A stretch of DNA of 61,868 nt from Chara braunii. Taxonomy: Eukaryota > Streptophyta > Charophyceae > Charales > Characeae. A program made the translations under genes and the position numbers. Positions 21,222 through 33,500 of this stretch are shown here, one piece after another; the first letter of the stretch is position 1, and each line of letters begins with the position of its first letter. Under the pieces are notes generated by a model that was not told the DNA's origin, searched no databases, and saw only the letters and a program-made list of their open reading frames with translations. The DNA is taken from NCBI GenBank assembly GCA_003427395.1, contig BFEA01000092.1:509747-571614 (forward strand), read 5' to 3'.

Positions 21222-21292
21222 CACTACTTCCATGGATAGGATGAATTGAATCAGAATGAATCTACAGCTAGAACATGGAAATATACACTGCC
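21222..21292 (+). repeat. Further copy of the CGAATGAATCTAC repeat
   Basis: Contains CTTCCATGGATAGGATGA and AATGAATCTACAGCTAG followed by ACATGGAAATATACACTGCC. This is the same repeat as at 20,060, 20,200 and, inverted, 16,301-16,575. Confidence 0.75.
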
Positions 21293-21747
21293 ACACTTGT
21301 TAGTTTGGTTGTGCGCATTGTCGCACTTTTTCCAGTCAGGCCCCTTCGGGCGATAGAAAGTCAACAGGCTGTCACACAGGATTTGAATGTTTCTTGCAAT
21401 AAATTAAATAAATTATTTAGAGCAAATCCCTTTCTGTTGTATGCGTCCGCCTTCGAGCGAGACCCTTCAATTGCGGACTTCGTCGGTCCTCGGTCTTAGG
21501 AATTTTTTGTTTTGATTCAGAACAACAAAAATCATATAAATAATAATAAAAAAATTCTAGTGCGTCATGCATGCATCAATTTTGCCAATTTTCTAATTTT
21601 TAGAACTGTGACAGGATCATCAGAGAACATGATCATCAAACAAAGGCAGAGTAGACGATGCAAGACTCACTGAGCAATGACAAGGATAAACGAGGGAAGA
21701 ATGATAACTCATAATAGTCTCAGAGAGTACACATGAAGAGAGCATGA

Positions 21748-22522
21748 CTAACACCTTCGAGAGTCCTCACTCATTTCTCCGAGCCACATACTCAATCTCT
21801 CATTGTGATGTGCGTTTCCTGTGCTTCGAGCCATGTCTCCGTACTCCCTAAGGCTGTGGTCTTTGGATGTAGAGCCACATGAACCCTGCGAGCTCCGAGC
21901 ATTTTCAACTAAGTTCCATGATACGATAGTCAACCATAGCACAAAGTTCCTCCCATAAAGTAGGAAAATACGGTTGAGAGAAGATTCCTCGTTGGAGATG
22001 CCGGAAATCAGAAGGTTCTGCTGGTGCCTCGTAATCAATCGCTGCAGGCGAGATATACCTCTTAACTAGATCTACCAAGTCTTCCCAACAAGAACCATCT
22101 GTGAGAGTGAAGGGTATTGGAGGCTTGGGATAATCCGTATAGAGCTTGGGTCCAAAGCTAAGGATCAACTTGGTACCACTCTCGTCGAGCTCTCTCTCTC
22201 TCTCTCTCTTCAAGGCACGTGACCGTCGAAGCCCAGGCTAATCAAAATACTCATGAGTCTCTTTGCCTTTCTTCACGTAGGACCTCAGGTCATGGATAGT
22301 GCCACCTGCAAATTGGGTGAGGACAACAAAGACAGATAGTTCCCCTTGTTTGAAGCCAGTTGCACTAACGTACTGGTACTGGAAAGCATCGTTGAAGGCT
22401 ATCCTGTCGAGACTAGCTAGGACAGTCTCCTGGACTGAGAATGACTGGATTGCACTCATGTGCTGCTGCTGGGTGTTGAAGTTGACCAAGAGTCTCCAGA
22501 TGAAAGCATTGTCTAACTAAAA
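21748..22522 (-). pseudogene. Unrecognised coding remnant with one in-frame stop
   Basis: On the minus strand one frame is open from a TAG at about 22,520 (first codons LDNAFIWRLLVNFN) to 21,905, except for a single TAG at 22,240-22,238. A short (GA)n insertion encoding RERERE follows that stop. After 21,905 another frame continues to 21,748 (ENARSSQGSCGSTS and on). The composition is protein-like (FNDAFQYQYVSATGFKQGEL, YPKPPIPFTLTDGSCWEDL). An acceptor-like AG after a T-rich tract precedes it, so it could be an exon. I do not recognise the family; a decayed exon, or a non-retroviral viral insertion such as a nucleoprotein, would both be guesses. Confidence 0.4.
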
Positions 22523-25500
22523 CTGATTTTCAGTGTAATAATAAAGAAAATAACTGTGTTGATTGATCCTGACAGTAGGTTTTGAGTAACTCGAACGATT
22601 GAATGATGATTGGATGTTGATTGAATGCTGATTAGATAACGAATCACCAAATATTGGTCACTTAGTGTCTGAGAGCTGAGAAGAATGCAAATTATGGGGT
22701 GATACTTGCTAACTTGAAATGTTGGTTGGGTTTTTCGTGGGAAGAGTCTAACACTTTTGGGCTCACCCGAGTTTTGTGCTGGCCTGTTCCATTGATTCTA
22801 GCCACGAACCAGTACTATGGAACTCGCAATTATGATCACGAAAATAAAACACAAACTCGATTAAATTCTCTGCCTCAATCCTCTGAACTACATTCTCCCT
22901 TAAATTCATTTTCTGACACTCCATACTTAGGATAGCCTTGTCCTCTCAGTTCTCATGCTTCTCTAATATAACCCCACATTTCATCATTAGTATTTCCTAC
23001 TCCCGCATGATTCTCTTCACTCTCCAAGGCTCAAACCATGAGTAGGATAGCTTGCAGACCGCTTCAGTTGGGTTGCGCTCATGTAATGATAACGAGATTA
23101 TAATATGTCCGTTTTGACGAAATGGTTGTTCTTGGTAGTTGTTGCTGGCTATATCAGTGGTTGTAATGAAGATGGAGTTGACTACCCAGACAACCCTCAA
23201 AAGGTTCTAAGAAACCGACGGTGTTGTCCGAGTGCTCCCACGGTATGGGGTTGAGTTATGCAATCTCCAATAGTCCTGTGGGTGCAAGACACGTATTCTC
23301 ATGGATTCGTGTCGGTTCTCAAACCCATCGTTCACCGAGTCCCTCGGTTCCCTTTTATGACCCTCAGCCTCTCTGAAAACTTTGTCTTCTCAGTTCTCAT
23401 CTCTGTCCTGATGAAGTGAAACCTACACCACCCGAGTGTTTACGCTGGGCATACCCACTTTCTTTTTCACTATCAATTGCTCCGTTGAACATATAGTTTG
23501 ATTTATGGCTTGATAATTAGAGTTGTGGAAACTTTTGCTTGTACTAGAGACCTTTACAAACAACTGAGGTACCACCATGAGGGACTTACCGATCCGGAGG
23601 GGGTAAATCGATCACCCCGGGCCATATACCCCTTACCGGTGATTGCTTACTATCACACCCGACACTTGGGTCTCAGAACTAATAGTCCTCTGTCGGCAGA
23701 AGGTTTGCCTCTGCAACTATATTTCTCTCACTATGGAAATAACTACTATTTTCACAGTCCACTACTCATGGCTTATAATTCCTATGGGACTAGATGGTAG
23801 CTAATCTCGGGCTTAAGTGGGACCGTAGGACTCAACCGCCTGTCCTCGACGCCCCACTGGAGTTAGCCGACTATAAAAGCTTAAAGGTAGCATTCGACAT
23901 CGGGCCCTCTGTTACCAGCCCAGGTCACTTCCTGAGTCTCAAGCAGCAGGTGTAAAGGCAGGGCCTAAGGGTTCGTCGAGCCCATAACCGTCATGGGTCT
24001 AGAGTAACAATCAGCCCCTAAGAGTGGCCAACAACTACTGGATAGGTTCAAACCACCACGGGGTACGAGGCTGAGTGGCTTCTAGGCACCCACATAGTCT
24101 ATGGTCAAGTGTGACTCTTATCATCATTAGTGACTGGCTGAAGCCGCTCACTTGGTTTTTCCCAAAATGCCCTACGGAGGGTATCATATTGAAAACAAGA
24201 TCCTCGATCATTGACACCCCGAAGAACACCTTGTACTTAAGGGCAGCGGCTTCAAACTTTGGACGTGACTGAAAACAACATGACAGTCTTGAGTATAGAG
24301 TTCATCAGAGTCTGACACCGCTGCTCAGAGTATAGAGTCACACCGAGCTGAGCGTGGTTGCCCTGAACACAAAGTTAGATATGATTTCTCCGCGTTTGCT
24401 AAACACTTCGACGTCCGCTAAAGCACTTTCTTCCGCCCGTGAACCAAAAAAACCATCTCAATCTCTGTACTAGATAAAGTATTTTGTCGAACGTCCAACC
24501 CATTGCATTTTTCATGATAGATTGACGCTCCTAGCCCTTACTCATGAATAACTTGGAACACTGCCAAGTTTGAGGCATGACTTAGGATAATACCTGTCAC
24601 TTGAATCAAGCTAGAACGTCAGGCTAATAAATGATCGAATAGGTGAATAAATAAAAAAGAGTCTTGTTTTTCTCAGCATGAGGAAACACGAATCAAGGAT
24701 TGCCTCCTTGTTGATGCCATACCAGATGAGGTTGGTGTAATCCTCGTCTGAGCACGGCAAGGGGTGGTTTTAATGTTCCCATCTCCTTCCTTGAATATCG
24801 TATTGGACGTTACCATCAGTCTCATCTCATTGTAGTATTCAAGATAAGGGAGAACCACAAATTGATTGCAAATAGGCTCAAACTAATAGGGGTAGATAGC
24901 AGACAAACAAATTAAGCTAGAGGGGTTCAAACGCGACATTTCAATCTTTCGCTTGTTTTTAGTAGGTTCAATTAGTTCGGGTTGGTCATGGGCTTAGTCT
25001 CCATCCAACAGGTATTTTGTGAGTAGATAAACAATCCTTTTCAGGGTACGTTGTTTCTTGCCCATCCATCATCCATACATACATGCCAAGAAATACTAAG
25101 ACCACACCCTCTCTTGATTTGCATAAAGGGATGTTTTGTATTAACTCTGACCAATAAGCTAAGACCAATCTGATAAGCCCGAAAGTCCAAATGCTTATGA
25201 TTGCTTACTGTCCTATTCACTCATCCACCTACTAGCTTCTTTCGTCGAGCAAGAAACATAAAACTTTGAAGACCTTCTTGTTATTTCTCCAATTTATTCG
25301 TTTAAGTACCAGAAACAATCATCTTGTAAACGTCGACTAAAGGATGATCGACGCTTCTCAACCGCAGATGACAGTGACCCATTATCATGATGATGAGTGA
25401 CTGATATGGGACGACCCAACCTACTGATTCAGAGTCAGCAGTAGACGCTCGTCAGGCAGATCGAGCACAAGTGAAGAACCTATCAGTCCAACAAAGTTCG

Positions 25501-25715
25501 ATTAACAGGAGCCCTCCTCCGTTCACGGTGTAGTCAGTGCCTTGAAAACAAGTAGGATCCAGAGTTTCACTGAACAAGAAAAGGCAACGCGGAAGTCAAA
25601 GACCTTTGCATTTGCCCTCGTCAGCCACCTTTTGTGCTTCGCACGCTCCTGTACTCATACTTTCTATCGGCCATGACTTTTTCATGCATAATTTCCCTTT
25701 CCGAACAAGTCACAC
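22523..25715. other. Unique sequence without a recognised gene
   Basis: No repeats or coding region that I can support. Short frames (60-100 codons) occur on both strands at about the density expected by chance. Confidence 0.4.
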
Positions 25716-26062
25716 TCATGCCCCGTGCTCGCTAAGCTCAACAAAACGGTTGGAGACGCAGGTTACACGTATGGGAGCGGAGAGCGTGCAGCGGCACACT
25801 CTTGCCATCCCAAACCCAATCAAATGGAGATGACAGCCACCGAGAGGGTAGACTCCGGCCACTGCAAGCCTAATGAAGAGCTCACTCGCGGGCGAATAAG
25901 TCACTAACAACTCCAACTTCGTAATGTCGCCCTGATCAAGGCCGCTAGTCTCCAAGGTTGAATTTTTTTCCCGAATCAGTCCTTGTCCACCATTCTCTTG
26001 TGACTCTAGCCGCTCCGCCCTCGCGAGATAACGCCTGGAGCATCCTTCACAGACTCACTCGT
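25716..26062 (-). pseudogene. Possible short coding remnant
   Basis: About 115 codons open on the minus strand. It begins after a TGA near 26,065 (VCEGCSRRYLAR), runs through GDITKLELLVTYSPASELF and ends FVELSEHGA-stop. There is no Met near the start and no recognisable domain. It may be chance. Confidence 0.2.
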
Positions 26063-26194
26063 TCAATGATCCCGCCCTCTCACAAACTCGTAAGATCTCT
26101 CATTTCCGGAAGACGAGTCGACATTCCCTTCAGAGAAGCAGCACTTATTTTTGGGGCGACCGTTTGAGTCACCGTATGATATGACTATCCCTCG

Positions 26195-26475
26195 TGTCCA
26201 AGCTCAAGCATGAGTGACTGATGTCAACAGCCACTCATGCTTAGCACGCTTCTCGACTACATGACCCCTCTCTCCCTGATGGTCACGTGCTCAGAGGAGG
26301 GGACACGCGCACGTTCATTCTCTTGCCAAAAGTAGAAGAAAGATGACCTCCAAACACCAGATGAACAACCCCGGGTGAGCTGCAAACACCTCGATCAGCA
26401 GATGACATCAACCAGCCACTCATGTGTAGTTCGCTTCTCGGTCACCTGACCTCTCTCCCGCTCTCTCTCTCTCAC
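26195..26475 (+). repeat. Diverged direct duplication
   Basis: About 26,205-26,275 (GATGTCAACAGCCACTCATG, then CGCTTCTCGACTACATGAC) recurs at about 26,404-26,465 (GACATCAACCAGCCACTCATG, then CGCTTCTCGGTCACCTGAC), about 195 bp apart. Confidence 0.65.
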
Positions 26476-26556
26476 TCGCAACCGCTCGCCCTTTTATTCT
26501 CCTGTCCTAGCGCGTTGACTCTCTCATCTTTTGGTCTAGTGGCTCAGGTCCTTTTT

Positions 26557-26967
26557 TCACCGCAAGCTGACCTCTGGGCCGTCTTCTACTTGTTCCATCG
26601 GTGGATGGTCCCGTCGCCACTGATCCCAACCGTGTCCAGACTGAGTCGCCTCCATGTCACTCATTTTAGACTCCCCTTCAGAGTCCCGTTTGACGCGTTG
26701 CACCTCCCTTGTCGTGGTCCCAGTTGAGGAGTCCTCCTCATGGTAGGTGACTGTCACGCTCATACCAGTAGTCACTCCGTCTCGTCTGCACCTCCGCTCA
26801 ACTCTGTTGCATGCCTCGGTAATAGCTGCCTGCAGTCCCTCGTCTCTCCTCATCTCCTGCTCCTGATGGTCGCACACGTTAATTTTTAACTTCACCTCTC
26901 CCGTAGACTTTCCGTAGGACAATATGGTCTCAACCAATGTTCCTTTCTTGTCCTCGCGTTCCCACAT
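26557..26967 (-). CDS. Hypothetical 136-residue protein
   Basis: An open frame starting MWEREDKKGTLVETILSYG immediately after an in-frame TAG, ending EDGPEVSLR-stop. The middle (ETILSYGKSTGEVKLKINVC, then QAAITEACNRVERRC) looks like a folded, helix-strand protein; the C-terminal third is Glu/Ser/Arg-rich. No domain, signal peptide or membrane segment is recognised. It could be a single exon, a fragment of a mobile element or chance. A (CT)n-rich tract lies just past its 3' end. Confidence 0.3.
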   Translation of the reverse strand: MWEREDKKGTLVETILSYGKSTGEVKLKINVCDHQEQEMRRDEGLQAAITEACNRVERRCRRDGVTTGMSVTVTYHEEDSSTGTTTREVQRVKRDSEGESKMSDMEATQSGHGWDQWRRDHPPMEQVEDGPEVSLR

Positions 26968-26989
26968 CTAGGAGTACCTCATGTACCTT

Positions 26990-28030
26990 GGCCTATAGCC
27001 ACGCAGGCCATTCCAGTACGCCATAGCCACCTTTTCTACAGTAGCCAACGCCCGAGACCGCTGCCTACCCACACTTCGGCAACACGCTCGAGGCACTAGG
27101 CACAGAGACCCCAAGATGACCGCGGCGCTTTCCAGCGCGACTACCCCGTTCTCAGATCAGACGTGGTTGGCCAGCCCTATTTAGCATGATAGCCCCTCCT
27201 CTTATAGGGTTGCCATGCACAGGACTATCCGCGTTCTAAACGAAACACTAAAAACATTTTTAGATCAATGGAAAAAAAAAAAAAAAAAAAAAGATAAAAT
27301 GAAATAAAATAAAAACAACGGTCATAACACGAGCAACGCACTTTGCTGTTATCCACTAATCCTTTCACTTTTGCCATAAGACAACCGCAGGCTCGTCACA
27401 GTGGTCCCATAACGGGATACCGGCGGTCACACCTCCTCCCTTCAAAACAAGCCACCGGATTGTCTCTAATGAGTACCCGTGTCCGATAGCAAGGAGGGGG
27501 CCCATGACCTTTCACGGGGCGTGATGAGTCTCCTACTGATGCGATCACGGGTGCTCCTATTTTGAGACCCTCACATCAGCAGTACCTTACCGGTCGGGCT
27601 CACGAAATACTAAAACAAAAAGTCGGGCAGCCCACACCACCCATTCTCAGCTTACAATTTCATATCTGAACCGTTTCGTTCCTCTGTGACATGATTAGGT
27701 GAGAAACGAGAACTCAATGCCCCCTTAAGTATGGAATCGTCCAACTTGACACCCGAGGTAGCGATCCAAATTCTGACACAAGTGTCAAAGGTAAACTTTT
27801 TCCCTTTTTCTTTTTACATTTCATTCCTCTTTCCCTCTACACTTAATTCAGAACACGGCCATTGGGGCCCAACATGTGGCTGAAAAACCCGCGCTAAACC
27901 TTTACAGTTGCAGCTTCCCCCTTTTGCGATTCCGACGGTCACTTCAACCACGGGTTAGTCTGTTATATGGCAGGACTCCAAGTCCACGCGTTTCAATAGG
28001 AAGGCTCAGCGACGAAGCTTGGCATCCCGC
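26990..28030. other. Intergenic sequence
   Basis: No gene recognised. An A run lies at 27,271-27,290. Confidence 0.4.
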
Positions 28031-28034
28031 ACGA

Positions 28035-28425
28035 CCCTGTGGACAGGTATCTGGTATGCAATGAAGGTAAGTGAGATGACGCCTGATCCACAGCGGAAGT
28101 ACATGAGCAGGTACCCGGTACACAACGGAGGTAACCGAGTGGACGCCTTGTACTATATGAGGGTCGAGAAACTGGGTAAGCCTGGTGCCCCCGGAGGGTC
28201 CTTTCCTTGCCTCAGTAGCGACCGCAACATACTACATGCTTCCCGTAATCTGATTAGAGAGGACCCTAGCGCGCACCACTCTAGTCTTTTCATAGTCTCT
28301 TGAGTGGACCCGGCCGCAGTACAGGAAAGTATCGAGCCTGCCAGAGACCTGTAGGCCAGATGGCTTGGCGCGCTGAGGGGCATGTGAGCGGACACCTGGT
28401 ACACAGCGGAGGGCCAGGACACCTC
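28035..28425 (+). repeat. Scattered minisatellite-like units
   Basis: Three related stretches near 28,037-28,075, 28,105-28,150 and 28,384-28,420 share GGTAYCYGGTAYRCARYG followed by GAGG. They are imperfect and unevenly spaced. Confidence 0.5.
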
Positions 28426-28534
28426 GCCCTCCGACAGCGTATATCACTGTGTGTATGTGTGTGTGTGTGCATGCATTTGTGGGTGCTGCGCTTACCACAC
28501 ACACACGTGTGTACGCACACACACACACATACAC

Positions 28535-28538
<4 letters not shown>

Positions 28539-28607
<69 letters not shown>
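28539..28607 (+). repeat. (GA)n microsatellite
   Basis: About 34 GA units, preceded at 28,448-28,535 by interrupted (GT)/(CA) tracts that can fold on each other. Confidence 0.95.
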
Positions 28608-28609
<2 letters not shown>

Positions 28610-28619
28610 TGCGGGGAAG

Positions 28620-30150
28620 CATGAGCAGTGCAACACTCTAGGTTGATGCTGGAAGTCGCCGATAGTTAAACCTTTTGTTTTTTTTCGCCGGAGAAGTGGT
28701 GAAGAGCGACGTGCGAAAGAGGTAAGTCATGCTAACTGATGGTGTTGATGCTTCTTTGGTAGGCGAGAAAAAGGGTAGCCGAGTAATGGAGGTCACAAAC
28801 CAGCAGAGGTTTCAAGGTGTTGCGGAGTTGGAGGCAATATTTTCAGGGTGATCAAAACGAAGAGGACGGTGGGACTGGGAGTGGTGGTTGCACTATGTAT
28901 GATGGTACAGGGAACTAGTTGCTGCAGATGAATGTCAAGCGAACTGTGACAAAGACTCCGCGTGTTGATTCTGGTTTTTAATCTTCGAGCTAATTTTCAT
29001 TTTTCATTCCTACAATCCTTTTAACTTCCTCCGGTGCATCATACCTTCGTATGACTTCTATCTCCTTCGCCGTTTTGTCTGCCGTGCTTTCTTATTTTTC
29101 ATCATCTGTTTCAAAATTGTTTTTTTTTTGTGTTTTCTTTTAGGAGATTGCGACGTGTTCATATCTTCCATGACACTGTTGTCTATGGGCCCTTCCTCAA
29201 TTACCACCCCGTTTTCTTTTTTGCTCTACTATTGCTTTCCCTTTCCTTATTCGAGCCTTCTCCACCACCCTCGTGTATCCTTATGCCCTCTTTTGATGTC
29301 TGATTAGACTTGAACGCTTCATTCAAACTTGCCTGGGATCCATTTCCAACCTCTTCTGGTTCATTGATACCCTCAAATCAATTGTTTCAATCTCTTTCCG
29401 TTTTTTGTACAACCTTCTTTTCTTCTTTTTGTTTCCTCTTTATCTTCTGCCACCTCACGATTATTCTCGGGTTTTCTCTTCCGCGGGGTTTTTGGCAGGT
29501 TGTCATTCTCCTTTGATTTCGACCTCGAGGGTGATGGAGTCACGTTCGGTGAGTGCTCATGGTTGGGATATCTCTCTCCTTCCCTCTACTAGATGGCATA
29601 GGGGCGATCGTGCGCTCACCAGTCACGTTTCCGTTTTCCTCTCTTGTTCTTCTGCTTCCCTTTGGATGTTGTTTGTGAATTTTTTTTTTTCTGCCTTCGA
29701 TTTCTTCTTTGACTTGTCTTTCCTCTCGCCTGCCTTCATGGATCTAACTACATCCTTGCATTTTGGTCTTAGAGCCATTTTAGCGTTCCCTTTACCATGA
29801 TAATTTCAGCAGCAAACATATTGAATAACTTGCAATCGTTAATTGAAATGAAACATACAGATGTTTGACATGTTCTTCGCATACATATTATAATATAATG
29901 CAAGAGACAAATATTTTTTTATACCAGTCGCCTTATAACAATGTTTCTTATATATGTTGGATATCGTCCGCTGTCTACATGTTGATTTCGTTTTTTTTTG
30001 CGTTTTTTTTTTTTTTTCTCTCTAAAAAAAAGAGTCTCAATATGATACTGATCATTTTTGCGCCCTGTTGATATTACACTGTTCTCGACACCTTTTAAAA
30101 AAAATTATCATTGTCACAGTAAAGGTAAATATATGATGCACATCAATGAT
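28620..30150. other. T-rich intergenic sequence
   Basis: No gene recognised. Plus-strand frames near 29,310-29,800 are Phe/Leu/Ser-rich and follow the pyrimidine bias. A 20-bp direct repeat GTTGATATTACACKGTTSTC occurs near 30,066 and 30,160. Confidence 0.45.
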
Positions 30151-30164
30151 GCGTCACGTTGATA

Positions 30165-30590
30165 TTACACGGTTGTCAGCATATCTGGGAAAACAATCGT
30201 CCTTAGTGGGTGGCATTCAGACGACCCTTGCTCATAGTCATATATTGCGTGCACCAGTGATTGCTTTCTATTCCATCTAAGTTCACGCATTCGTGTTTGA
30301 AGTGTTCGAAACGTCAATTCCTCCGACAATGAGGTCTGTAAATATTCTGCGAATTTCACTGACCGTTTGTTATATATTTTTGCAATGGCAGGACAATATG
30401 CGAAGCGGTCCACCATTGACTGATTATCGAACTGCGTTGAACTGTGTTGTTCGTCATCTCCGTTTTCTCTATAACCTCCATATTATGTTGTAGTGTGATG
30501 ATGCTCTTTGTCGTCATCTTTCCAAGCTATTTTATCAATTCTGTTGTTATGCAACACACATAGGCACCACTGTCAACCTTGTTATTTTGC
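30165..30590 (-). pseudogene. Unrecognised coding remnant E
   Basis: On the minus strand the frame reads YGGYRENGDDEQHSSTQFD, then SMVDRFAYCPAIAKIYNK, KFAEYLQTSLSEELTFRTL, and ends FPDMLTTV-stop at 30,165. The same frame upstream of a TAA reads RIDKIAWKDDDKEHHH. In another frame just upstream (30,580-30,530) is KVDSGAYVCCITTELIK, whose DSGA resembles the aspartic-protease active-site motif of retroelements; one short motif is weak evidence. It has protein-like composition but no clear family, and belongs to the minus-strand series at 30-46 kb. Confidence 0.4.
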
Positions 30591-30599
30591 TGAGAACAT

Positions 30600-33500
30600 T
30601 TCGGTTGGAAAAACCATATGCTCATGAGGTCTTTACATGTTGTTCATAATTTGTTAACCTTTTCTTGAATCACTCCACCTTGTTTGTACGCCTCTCCACA
30701 AAGTGGTCCAATCCTGTTCTTACCTCCTTTGTTGGAGTCCACAATAATAGCGAGAGGTCATTTTTTAGCATCATTGTTTCCGCAGTCTGCTATAAAATCT
30801 CGCATGTTTATAAATACAAGCAACATCCAATAATCTATATGGTTCATAAGGATGACAACCACTTGTGTTATCCGCAACTTACCACATAGTCAATGAAGCT
30901 TGTGAGGTCGTTTCTTGATTTTGTTCTCCCGTCCTTTTTCTGTGGGGAATACTTCTTGGTTGACGACGATTTGTAGGTTCCAAAAGCTTGCGTATATGTG
31001 GAGCCCACAGTCATGTGTCACTTGTGAATCTTCAGCATAGATGGACTGTAGGTATATATCCATGACATTGTTATTCATCCATGTAGTTGTGGTGTCGGGG
31101 CAAATACCCTTGTCAAGTATTTGCCGAGGATTTTAAACGTCGGACACTGTCCGATTTATTTTTGCTGAATTGAAGGACTTGATGAAACTGACATTTGCCA
31201 GAAGTTCGTTCAGACTAACTTATGACCGAGAGACTGAAACATTTCTGCACTTTAGCTCGGACGCTTGTGTCGTCTGAAAAATAATGTTGGTAGTCGACAG
31301 TTTGTAGCAAGCCGCAGAGAGGAGCGGTCCAGGGAATGTTAAAGCTAAACCTATCCTACTTGAAAATAATGACATCCGTGGGATTCAGAGCCTAAGTAGG
31401 CTAAAATAAATGACCGTGCCAGGTATGGCCACGGCACGAGAGAACTTCAAATTTTCAAGGCTGTGGGGGTTGACTTCGAGACAGGGGGCCGAAAGACCGA
31501 GGTTGAGGCCTACCCTCGTGGGTGATCTCCGAGCCGTGGATGGGCAACCATCCACAGGCGAAGCATTGGGCAAAACAAGTTGCGCTTGCTGAGTGTAGGA
31601 TGAGCCACACGAATCATTAGATTCAAAGGGTTATAGTATCAGGATTCTAATTTGACATTGATGAGAGGAGGAGGGAAGCTTGACAAAAACCTTAGAGTTA
31701 CAAACAAAATATTGACCAGAGGTAGTATGCTTTATATTAATCTGTTTCATTTATGTCCTGGGTCTAATTTCAGAACTTTCACTGACTAAAATATTCAAGA
31801 TGCCAAAATGTGGAGAATCAACTTCACCGCGTCCAAGGGGGATCAATTTCTGCTTAAAGATAAATTCCACAAACCAGATGAAACATGTATCAAAGGTCCA
31901 ATTATTCGATCGCCAAAAATGCTTACGAGATTTTTAATAGTGTCAAAACTGGTGAAATTTTAGATATTAAAAAAAATAAAAAATAAAAAATAAAAAAATA
32001 AAGAAAGGAGTTTAAATCATCAGTTAAGGATCCCAGACTTCGCGTTCTACGACCCCTCCTCATTAGAGACGAGTATTTCGTGTTCATAAGGTTATTAAAA
32101 GTCTTCTGGTATGATCATGATACTCAGACCCAACACACCCTTACTCACCCAGACTCCATCAGTTGTCGTTAGAACTCAACACTCTCAGACTCTTTTTCTT
32201 ACCGAGGACGATTTATTTTAGCAACTTTCCACCTAGTTTCTTTTTTCCATGGCATAAATATCACACGTGAAAAATTTATCTGTCATCTTTGAAAATTTTA
32301 AAAATAGTCGAAGACGTCCACCATAACCGCAACCTCTACCCTGAACCTTTTTTTTGGGGGGGGTTCAGATTGTCGTATAACCTGAAAGGTTAAAAGTCGC
32401 AAATGAGATTCGGATTGTCGACAAAGTTTTATATTTACCCCTTAATTACCTGAACAAGACAGTAAGCAACACATTGATCGACTGATCTTTACGATTATTG
32501 TTGTTCCACCTATCCCTTTTGATCCGTGTTAAGTAGCTGAGCGCCATGAAATCTTTTAAAGCGAAAAGTCACTTTTTGGTAATTTTTTTTAGACAACCTC
32601 TGTAAGTGGTTCGATTGTATAAACCTACCTTACTTCTTAATTTAATATCCCAAAAAATCGCACATGATTTTGATGCTCTCAACTGACAGTTGAACACTCG
32701 TTTAAGTAGAAACTGAAATTGTGTTTTTACACAAGCATGCGTCGGTAAATGTCAGAGAGTCCATGAGATCGTTGTTTTACCCTTATCTTCTGACCCACTC
32801 GATCGTTCTTAGAGATTGGATTTTACCATAATGTAATGAGATAGAAGGCTGCTCAGTCTGTGATTGGTCAAACAAGAATTCCATTTGTCATTCTCGTAAT
32901 CATGAGAATTTTGAGGGGGTTATGTCAACGAGTTCATACTGAGTATGCAGACACTAAAAGTCAAATGCCCAACGCTTAGAGGTTTCGCCTGCCTTCATTA
33001 ATACAAGTATCAAAGTGGGTTGTCTATGCTTGAGGGTCACTATTTCGTAGCCTACAATATCAAGACACTGAGATGAGAATACATTATTTAATATCGTGTT
33101 TTTCGGACATAGTTTCCACTTTCAAACTGCCAACTTCGGAACTAAGGAAAGTCACTGCTCGACACTCTGAAGGCAACGTTATTAGAAGCATTTTTCTTGA
33201 GGGTTGGAAGTATTTGTTGGTAATAGAAAGGGATCATTCATAATTACCTGTTAGTTTTGAGTCATCATGTTTCCGTGAACGAACATCTACATGTGAACAG
33301 CAAGATATCATGTCAAGCGTGTCGCTGTAGCTTTCACTTTGTTGTTCTCGATCTCTCTTTCTCTGTCTCGGTCCAATGCCCCTCATTTTCCATCTTCATT
33401 GTATGGTGAGAATGTGCAGCAGTACACGATCCATTTGGAATATTCTTAGCCCCTTATAAGGCCAGACACATCCTACCCAAACTCTCCCCTCTTCTCATGT

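Noticed and set aside
20239-21222. 280-330-codon frames across the gap
   Set aside because: They consist of unknown residues over N plus GT/GA repeats.
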